From Kitasatospora sp. SolWspMP-SS2h (GTDB taxonomy: Bacteria; Actinomycetota; Actinomycetes; Streptomycetales; Streptomycetaceae), in contig NZ_QLLT01000016.1 of the NCBI RefSeq assembly GCF_003259315.1, forward strand, positions 1 to 64,000: a stretch of 64,000 nt of DNA, in the 5' to 3' direction. The position numbers and the translations under genes were made by a program. Shown here one piece after another: positions 59,037-64,000 of this stretch. How positions within the stretch are numbered: position 1 is the stretch's first letter; every line of letters starts with the position of its first letter. A model generated the notes under the pieces. It saw nothing but the letters and a program-made list of their open reading frames with translations, was not told where the DNA came from and ran no database searches.

Positions 59037-60064
59037 GCCGCGCTCCCGGTCAGGTTGGAGGTGACGGTGTGGGTGCCGGGGTCGAAGCCCTCGGCCTCGG
59101 TGCCGAGCCCGGCCTTCTCGGCGGCGGTCAGCACCGCCTCGGCGACGGCCAGGTCGAGCACCCCCAGCCCGAACGGGGAGAACACCACGGTGCGGGCGCC
59201 GGAGGGGAGTTCGGCGGTGCCGTCGAGCAGCGCGCCGATCTCGGCGGTGACGAAGCGGCGGTGGCCGGCCTGCTGCTCGGCCTTGTGCAGCGAGGTTTGC
59301 TCGCGGATCGCGTGGTCGGCGTCGTCGACCACGTTGACCGCGCCGAGCACCGACTCGACCGACAGGTCGCGCAGCGACAGGTGCAGCACCACCTGGCCGT
59401 GCGGGCGCTGCGGGTGGTCGGCGAGGTCCAGCCAGTACGAGGAGTCAGTGGTGGCGATCGACACCGTGTCGGCGCCCAGCACCCGGCTCAGGCCGGCCGC
59501 CCGGAAGTCCAGGTGCGGGTACGCGGCGGCCAGTTCGGCGGCGAACACCTCGGCCCGCTCCGGGAAGGCGTCCTGGAGCAGGACGGTCTCCAGCTCCTCG
59601 TGCACCTGGTCGAGGAAGTGCACCACCCGCTGGTTGATGGTGCCGCAGCCGACCAGGCCGACCGTGCGGACCTCGCGCCCGGCGTTCAGCAGGCCGGAGG
59701 CGAGCGCCGCGCCGGCCGCGGTGCGCACCGCGGAGATCTGGCTGCCCTCCATCAGGGCGAGCGGGTAGCCGGACTCCAGGTCGTTCAGGATGCACAGCGA
59801 ACTGGCGCGCTGCATCCCGCGCTTGACGTTCTCCGGGAAGGAGGAGATCCACTTCAGGCCCATCACCGGGGCCGGTCCGCCGAGGTAGGCGGGCAGCGCG
59901 ATGATCCGCGAGTCGGAGCGGTGCAGCGGGCGCAGGAAGGTCGAGAAGGGGAGGTCGGACTTGCCCTGCCCGTGCAGCACGTAGGCGTTGCGGACCAGGT
60001 CGACGACGGTGGCGTCGAGGCCCGCCAGGGCGGTCCGGACGTCCTCCCGGCCGAGGATCCTCAT
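59033..60064 (-). CDS. sbnB: SbnB-like 2,3-diaminopropionate biosynthesis protein (ornithine cyclodeaminase family)
   Basis: This 343-residue ornithine-cyclodeaminase-family protein has KWISSFPENVKRGMQRAS and VGLVGCGTINQRVVHFL as the NAD loop, and FSPFGLGVLDLAVAEAV near the end. Together with the SbnA-like enzyme it would oxidatively hydrolyse N-(1-amino-1-carboxyl-2-ethyl)-glutamate to L-2,3-diaminopropionate, alpha-ketoglutarate and NADH. ATGA coupling with the SbnA gene supports that pairing; the alternative of true ornithine cyclodeaminase would not need it. Confidence 0.9.
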   Translation of the reverse strand: MRILGREDVRTALAGLDATVVDLVRNAYVLHGQGKSDLPFSTFLRPLHRSDSRIIALPAYLGGPAPVMGLKWISSFPENVKRGMQRASSLCILNDLESGYPLALMEGSQISAVRTAAGAALASGLLNAGREVRTVGLVGCGTINQRVVHFLDQVHEELETVLLQDAFPERAEVFAAELAAAYPHLDFRAAGLSRVLGADTVSIATTDSSYWLDLADHPQRPHGQVVLHLSLRDLSVESVLGAVNVVDDADHAIREQTSLHKAEQQAGHRRFVTAEIGALLDGTAELPSGARTVVFSPFGLGVLDLAVAEAVLTAAEKAGLGTEAEGFDPGTHTVTSNLTGSAA

Positions 60065-61116
60065 GTCGTTCCTCTCTCTTGCTCGGTGGGCGGCAGGTAC
60101 TGCCGGAGGTAGGTCTCGACCCACTGGTCGTCGTAGATGGTGTCGAGGTAGCGGTCGCCGCCGTCGGGGAGCACGGCCACGCAGGTGGCGCCGGGCTCGA
60201 TCCAGGAGGCGGACTGCCCGATCGCGGCGATCACCGCGCCGGAGGAGCCGCCGGCCAGGATCGACTCCTGGCCCAGCAGGCTGCGGCAGCCCCGGATGCA
60301 CTCCGAGTCGGTCACCTTGACCACCCGGTCGGCCAGGCCCGGCTTGAGCAGGGCGGGGACGACCGCGGCGCCGTGGCCGGGGATGGTGCGCCGGTGGGAG
60401 GACTCCCAGGGCTGCGGCGGTCCGAAGATCACGCTGCCGACGGCGTCCACCGCGACCACCCGGGTGGGCAGTTGCTGGTCGTGGATGTACTCGGCGCAGC
60501 CGCGCAGCGTGCCGGTGGTGCCGGCCGCCAGGAACAGGTAGTCGGGGGCGGCGGGCAGCGCGTCCACGATCTCGCGCATGGTGGTGCGGTGGGCCCGCGC
60601 GTTGTCCTCGTTGGCGTACTGGTTGGGCCACCAGGCGTCGGGGACGGTCTCCAGCAGGTGCCGGACCCGGGCGATCCGGGCCGGCAGGTACTCGCCGGTG
60701 GCGGGGTCGCGGTGCTCGACCACCTCCACCCTGGCGCCGTAGGCCCGCATGATGGCGAGGTTCTGCGGGGTGGTGCGCGGGTCGACCACGACGACCAGGC
60801 CGAGCCGGTGGAAGTTGCACAGCTGGGCGAGCGCGATGCCCAGGTTCCCGGAGGAGGACTCCACCACGGTGGAGACGCCGGGGACGATCCGTCCGGTGGC
60901 GATGGCCTGTTCGACCATCGACTTGGCGGCGCGGTCCTTGATGGAGCCGCCGGGGTTGAACCGCTCGCACTTGGCGTACACCTGGAAGCGGGCGGGCGGG
61001 AAGAGTCGGTCCAGCGCCACCAGCGGGGTTCCGCCGATCGTGGCGACGATGTCGGGGTCCGACGGCCGGTGCGGGCGGGCCCGCACCGTGGCGCCGTCGG
61101 GGACGAGCACGGTCAT
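60061..61116 (-). CDS. sbnA: SbnA-like PLP-dependent cysteine-synthase-fold enzyme
   Basis: The 351-residue fold-type II PLP enzyme has the Schiff-base Lys K60 in NPGGSIKDRAA, ESSSGNLGIALA and the phosphate loop AAGTTGTLRG. SbnA condenses O-phospho-L-serine with glutamate, making the precursor that SbnB turns into L-2,3-diaminopropionate. The coupled SbnB-like gene makes this far likelier than cysteine synthesis. ATG 61116 overlaps the LanB-like gene stop (ATGA). Confidence 0.92.
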   Translation of the reverse strand: MTVLVPDGATVRARPHRPSDPDIVATIGGTPLVALDRLFPPARFQVYAKCERFNPGGSIKDRAAKSMVEQAIATGRIVPGVSTVVESSSGNLGIALAQLCNFHRLGLVVVVDPRTTPQNLAIMRAYGARVEVVEHRDPATGEYLPARIARVRHLLETVPDAWWPNQYANEDNARAHRTTMREIVDALPAAPDYLFLAAGTTGTLRGCAEYIHDQQLPTRVVAVDAVGSVIFGPPQPWESSHRRTIPGHGAAVVPALLKPGLADRVVKVTDSECIRGCRSLLGQESILAGGSSGAVIAAIGQSASWIEPGATCVAVLPDGGDRYLDTIYDDQWVETYLRQYLPPTEQERGTT

Positions 61117-63452
61117 TGGGGCACCTCTCGGCTGATCTGGAGCCGCAGCTCACTGACGTAGCGCTCGCCGTCGGCGTCGGGCAGCCAGGACTCCTCGATG
61201 GCCGGCAGCGGCTCGCTGACGGTCACCGCGGCGTCCGGGTCGGCCTGGAGCGCCCGGCGGACGAGGTTGGCGAAGGAGAGCACCAGCACGGGGCTGGTGA
61301 AGTCGACCAGGGAGGGCTTGGTCTCCTCGGGGAACTTGACGAAGGCCCGGTCGGGCAGGCCGCGGTCGGTCACCCAGCGGCGCACCGCCAGGTAGTCGCG
61401 GTGCCGGTCGGCCTTGGCGGGCAGGGCCGGGCCGGTCAGCGGCAGCCGCCAGGTCTCCCGGAACAGGACCAGGCGGTCCAGGGTGACCCGGGGGGCGTGC
61501 GGGCGGTCCAGGCCGATCTTGAAGGCGTCGCAGGCGATGATCGAGACGAGCACGGCGAGCAGTTCGGACAGCGAGCGGGAGCGGCCGTCGGCGGTGGTCG
61601 CGGTGACGGTGCCGTCCTGTTCGGCCAGCGTGACGGAGACCGCGGGCTCGATCCGGTCGCGCCGGTCGAACGGGGCGCGGGTGAAGCCGATCAGCCGGTC
61701 GCCCTCGCCGATCGGGGCGGGGACCATCCGTCCGCTGTTGCGCTTCCAGCCGACCGGGAGCAGCGGCACCAGGCGTTCGGCGCCGATCGCCCGGTTGACC
61801 TTGTCGCGGACCGAGCCGCCGTCGGCCGTCCAGTCCAGGAAGGGCAGGTCGAGGGTGGCCAGGCAGGCGTGCATCTCGCCGAGCACCACCAGGTGCTCGC
61901 CGGCGTTGACGGCGTCCACCGAGCGGGCCACGACCTGGAGGTCGGGGCTGTGCACGGCCAGGTGCGGGGAGCGCACCGGCCCGGTGGCGAAGACCCGCCG
62001 CGCCCGGTCGGCGATCGCGTCGACCGCCAGGTCGATCCGGGTGGCGCCCTCGGGCACCTCCCCGATCACCTCGCGCCACTTGAGCGCGAGTTCCCGGACG
62101 GCCTGCCGCACGGGGTGGTCGTGCTCGCCCCAGAACAGCGCCAGGGTCTGCGGCCAGACGTCGGCCAGCGTGACGGGGGCGCCGGCGGGCAGCCGGCCGG
62201 CGGCGGTGCGGACGAAGCCCGCGACCTCGGCCTCGACCAGTTCGGCGAGGCGGTTGCCGAACCAGTCGGCGGCGTCGGCGACCAGGGCGAGCGGGCGGGC
62301 GATGCCGTCCAGGAAGTCCCGGCCGAGCTCCAGCCGGCAGTCCCGCAGCGCGTCCTGGTAGCTGAGGGTGCGGCCGGCGTACGCCTTGCCCTCCTCGCGG
62401 GAGGCGGCCTGGCCGGTCACCTCGACGAAGTGGGCGTCCAGCGCGTCCAGCGCCTCGACCAGCTGCTCGGCGGTCCGGGCCCGGTGCACGGCGTCCTTGA
62501 GCCGGGCGAGTTCGGTGAGCACCGCGTCGTGGCGGACGAACAGGGCGGGGTCGCCGATCGCCGCGACCCGGCGGCGCAGCACCTCCTCGGCCCGGACGTC
62601 GACCGGGATGTTGGCGTCCCAGCCGAGCACGCGCTGGCGCAGCAGCCGGCCCAGCGCCTTCTCGACCTTCCGGTGGGCGGTGGCGGCGTCCCAGCCGTGC
62701 TCGGCGACCAGCAGGTCGGTGATCTGCTCGGCGTTGCGGTCGCCGTCGGCGAGCCGCAGCAGCTGGGCCTCCTCGGGGCGCAGCCGGAGCACCTTGCGGG
62801 TGGGGAGCACCAGCTGCTCGCCGTCCAGGTGGACGTCGGGGCGGAGCATCGGCGGGAACCACCAGCGGGCGCCGGGCTGTTCGGCCATCCGGTCGGCGAT
62901 CGCGGCGACCGTCCAGCGTTCCAGCGCGGTGTGCGTGGCGGCGACCGGGCCGGGGCCGTTCTCGATCGTGACGGCGCGGTCGGTGCGGCCGACGCCGATC
63001 CAGGCGGCGGGGCCGAAGAAGCCGATGGTGTCGGCCTTGGCGCAGTAGCGCAGCCAGTACATGGCGAGGGTGCGTTCGCGCTGGCGGCGCTTGGTCTCCT
63101 TGCCGCCGGGGGCGGCCAGCGAGTCGAGGACGCGGAAGACGGTGCGGTTCTGCCAGGCGATGGCGAGGCGGAGCCTGGGGTCGGTGGCGAGGGCGGCGAG
63201 GGCGGCGCCCTCGTGGTCGGCGTCGGCGGTGTAGGCGGCGCGGAACTCGTCCTCGGTGGCGCGGCCGGCGGCGAGCGCGGCGGCGGCGGCCGGGGCGCGG
63301 GTGCCGCCGACCAGGTCGAGGCCGGAGACCGGGAAGCCGGCGCTGCGCAGCAGTCCGACGCCCCAGACCTTCCAGTCGGTGCCGGCCAGCGGGTGGCGCG
63401 GGCCGAAGTCCGCCCAGTCGGCGGCGGGGGCCTCGACGGCGGGCGCGGTCAT
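61113..63452 (-). CDS. LanB-like lantibiotic dehydratase, glutamylation-domain-only
   Basis: The 779-residue protein follows the Lant_dehydr_N plan: SAGFPVSGLDLVGG near the start, YWLRYCAKADTIGFFGPAAWIGVG (the ATPFG-like block), AEQLVEALDALD, WLPDADGERYVSELRLQI at the end. It stops where the small elimination domain would begin, as in split-LanB or PEARL enzymes. LanBs transfer glutamate from Glu-tRNA to Ser/Thr of a peptide; PEARLs add amino acids. No precursor peptide or cyclase is here. ATGA overlap with the aminotransferase gene. Confidence 0.85.
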   Translation of the reverse strand: MTAPAVEAPAADWADFGPRHPLAGTDWKVWGVGLLRSAGFPVSGLDLVGGTRAPAAAAALAAGRATEDEFRAAYTADADHEGAALAALATDPRLRLAIAWQNRTVFRVLDSLAAPGGKETKRRQRERTLAMYWLRYCAKADTIGFFGPAAWIGVGRTDRAVTIENGPGPVAATHTALERWTVAAIADRMAEQPGARWWFPPMLRPDVHLDGEQLVLPTRKVLRLRPEEAQLLRLADGDRNAEQITDLLVAEHGWDAATAHRKVEKALGRLLRQRVLGWDANIPVDVRAEEVLRRRVAAIGDPALFVRHDAVLTELARLKDAVHRARTAEQLVEALDALDAHFVEVTGQAASREEGKAYAGRTLSYQDALRDCRLELGRDFLDGIARPLALVADAADWFGNRLAELVEAEVAGFVRTAAGRLPAGAPVTLADVWPQTLALFWGEHDHPVRQAVRELALKWREVIGEVPEGATRIDLAVDAIADRARRVFATGPVRSPHLAVHSPDLQVVARSVDAVNAGEHLVVLGEMHACLATLDLPFLDWTADGGSVRDKVNRAIGAERLVPLLPVGWKRNSGRMVPAPIGEGDRLIGFTRAPFDRRDRIEPAVSVTLAEQDGTVTATTADGRSRSLSELLAVLVSIIACDAFKIGLDRPHAPRVTLDRLVLFRETWRLPLTGPALPAKADRHRDYLAVRRWVTDRGLPDRAFVKFPEETKPSLVDFTSPVLVLSFANLVRRALQADPDAAVTVSEPLPAIEESWLPDADGERYVSELRLQISREVPQ

Positions 63453-64000
63453 CCGGCCACCTCCGCCGGCTCGCGGGCGGCGGCGGGGGTCCCGGTGAGG
63501 GCGGCGGCCAGCCGGCCGATCCCCTCGGGGATCTTCGTGCGGGGCACGTTGCTGAAGCACAGCCGCAGGCCGTCGGCGTGCTCGCCGTCGATCGAGAAGT
63601 GCCCGCCGGGGACGACCGAGACGCCGCGGTCGGCGGCGGCCCGCGCGTACGGTCCGGCGTCGGCCCGGTCGCGGTGGCGCAGCCACAGGTAGAAGCCGCC
63701 GGCGGGGCGCTGCCAGTGCCAGGGGCTGTCGGTGCCGAGTTCGGCGTCCAGCGCGTCGGCCATCAGGGTGCAGCGCTCGCGGTAGGCGTCCCGGTAGCGG
63801 TCGATCAGGTCGCTCCAGCCGGAGCGGGAGTAGTGGGCGGCCAGCGCGCCCTGGGCGAGTGCGGAGGGCGACAGCGAGATGATCTCGGCGACCCGGGCCA
63901 GGTCGTGCCGCAGGTGCGCGGGGGCGGCGATCCAGCCGGAGCGCAGGCCGGGCGCGAAGATCTTGGAGAACGTCCCGAGGTAGACCACCCGCTGCGGGTC
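63449..64000 (-). CDS. PLP-dependent fold-type I aminotransferase / MocR-like C-terminal half (partial)
   Basis: Only the C-terminal 183 residues are inside the window; the gene runs past the right edge. YLGTFSKIFAPGLRSGWI contains the PLP-lysine motif, followed by helices and PAGGFYLWL...GVSVVPGGHF, typical of 2-aminoadipate/valine-pyruvate aminotransferases and of MocR regulators. Whether an HTH precedes is out of view. Coupling to the LanB-like gene favours a biosynthetic aminotransferase. Confidence 0.88.
   Translation of the reverse strand, partial: DPQRVVYLGTFSKIFAPGLRSGWIAAPAHLRHDLARVAEIISLSPSALAQGALAAHYSRSGWSDLIDRYRDAYRERCTLMADALDAELGTDSPWHWQRPAGGFYLWLRHRDRADAGPYARAAADRGVSVVPGGHFSIDGEHADGLRLCFSNVPRTKIPEGIGRLAAALTGTPAAAREPAEVAG

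Noticed and set aside
59033..61116. Staphyloferrin B-type siderophore genes
   Set aside because: SbnA/SbnB homologs are present but no IucA/IucC-type siderophore synthetase or iron uptake genes occur in the window.
61113..63452. Ordinary class I lanthipeptide cluster
   Set aside because: No precursor peptide, LanC cyclase, elimination domain or leader protease was found within the window; still open beyond the right edge.

Overview
The window reads as chromosomal DNA of a streptomycete (Streptomyces or Kitasatospora). By eye it is extremely GC-rich with strong third-position G/C bias. It carries actinomycete hallmarks: a conservon (roadblock, DUF742 and small-GTPase genes) with CYP157/CYP154 P450s, a SARP regulator with an NB-ARC domain, a chitinase promoter with TGGTCCAGACC direct repeats, a c-di-AMP (ydaO-type) riboswitch before an M23 peptidase, many ATGA/GTGA/TGATG-coupled genes and apparently leaderless starts. 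All function calls come from motif reading; no database search was run.

Layout. 0-9 kb: initiator tRNA with a strong terminator, then mostly single housekeeping or accessory genes: MFS exporter with divergent MerR regulator, methyltransferase, membrane sensor-domain protein, GNAT, riboswitch-controlled M23 peptidase, YiaA-like membrane protein, hydrolase-TetR pair. 9-17 kb: a multidomain GAF/PAS/PP2C phosphatase, then the conservon cvnABCD with two P450s in one coupled operon. 17-24 kb: pyruvate oxidase-like ThDP enzyme, a 0.5-kb minisatellite, an XRE-cupin regulator with a small membrane partner, a MocR regulator divergent from an AhpD-like protein, and small enzymes. 24-27 kb: beta-phosphoglucomutase plus GH65 disaccharide phosphorylase. 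27-36 kb: S53-like secreted protease, ABC exporter, ECF sigma factor coupled to an LCP-like protein, phosphotransferase, ricin-like protein, GH18 chitinase. 36-43.5 kb: AAA/DUF234-type ATPase, then a sugar operon (binding protein, two permeases, GH1 beta-glucosidase, all minus strand) facing a ROK regulator.

43.6-64 kb (continuing past the right edge) is the most unusual part, a probable biosynthetic gene cluster. On the plus strand are two small genes, a SARP activator and a LuxR-type regulator. On the minus strand is a run of 13 co-directional, mostly overlapping genes. In transcription order they are: PLP aminotransferase (partial), LanB-like dehydratase glutamylation domain, SbnA-like and SbnB-like 2,3-diaminopropionate enzymes, FabG-like ketoreductase, acyl carrier protein, FabZ-like dehydratase, GNAT fused to a large beta-rich domain, GcvT-like protein, a single polypeptide of two ketosynthase domains (the second without catalytic residues), a phosphopantetheinyl transferase with a long repetitive N-terminus, a condensation-domain-like acyltransferase, and an MFS exporter with a histone-H1-like tail. 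The parts suggest an acyl or polyene chain built by a minimal KS-CLF/KR/DH/ACP system and joined to a diaminopropionate-derived amine, with an unexplained tRNA-dependent LanB-type step. I know of no described pathway with this combination; that is inference, not a search result.
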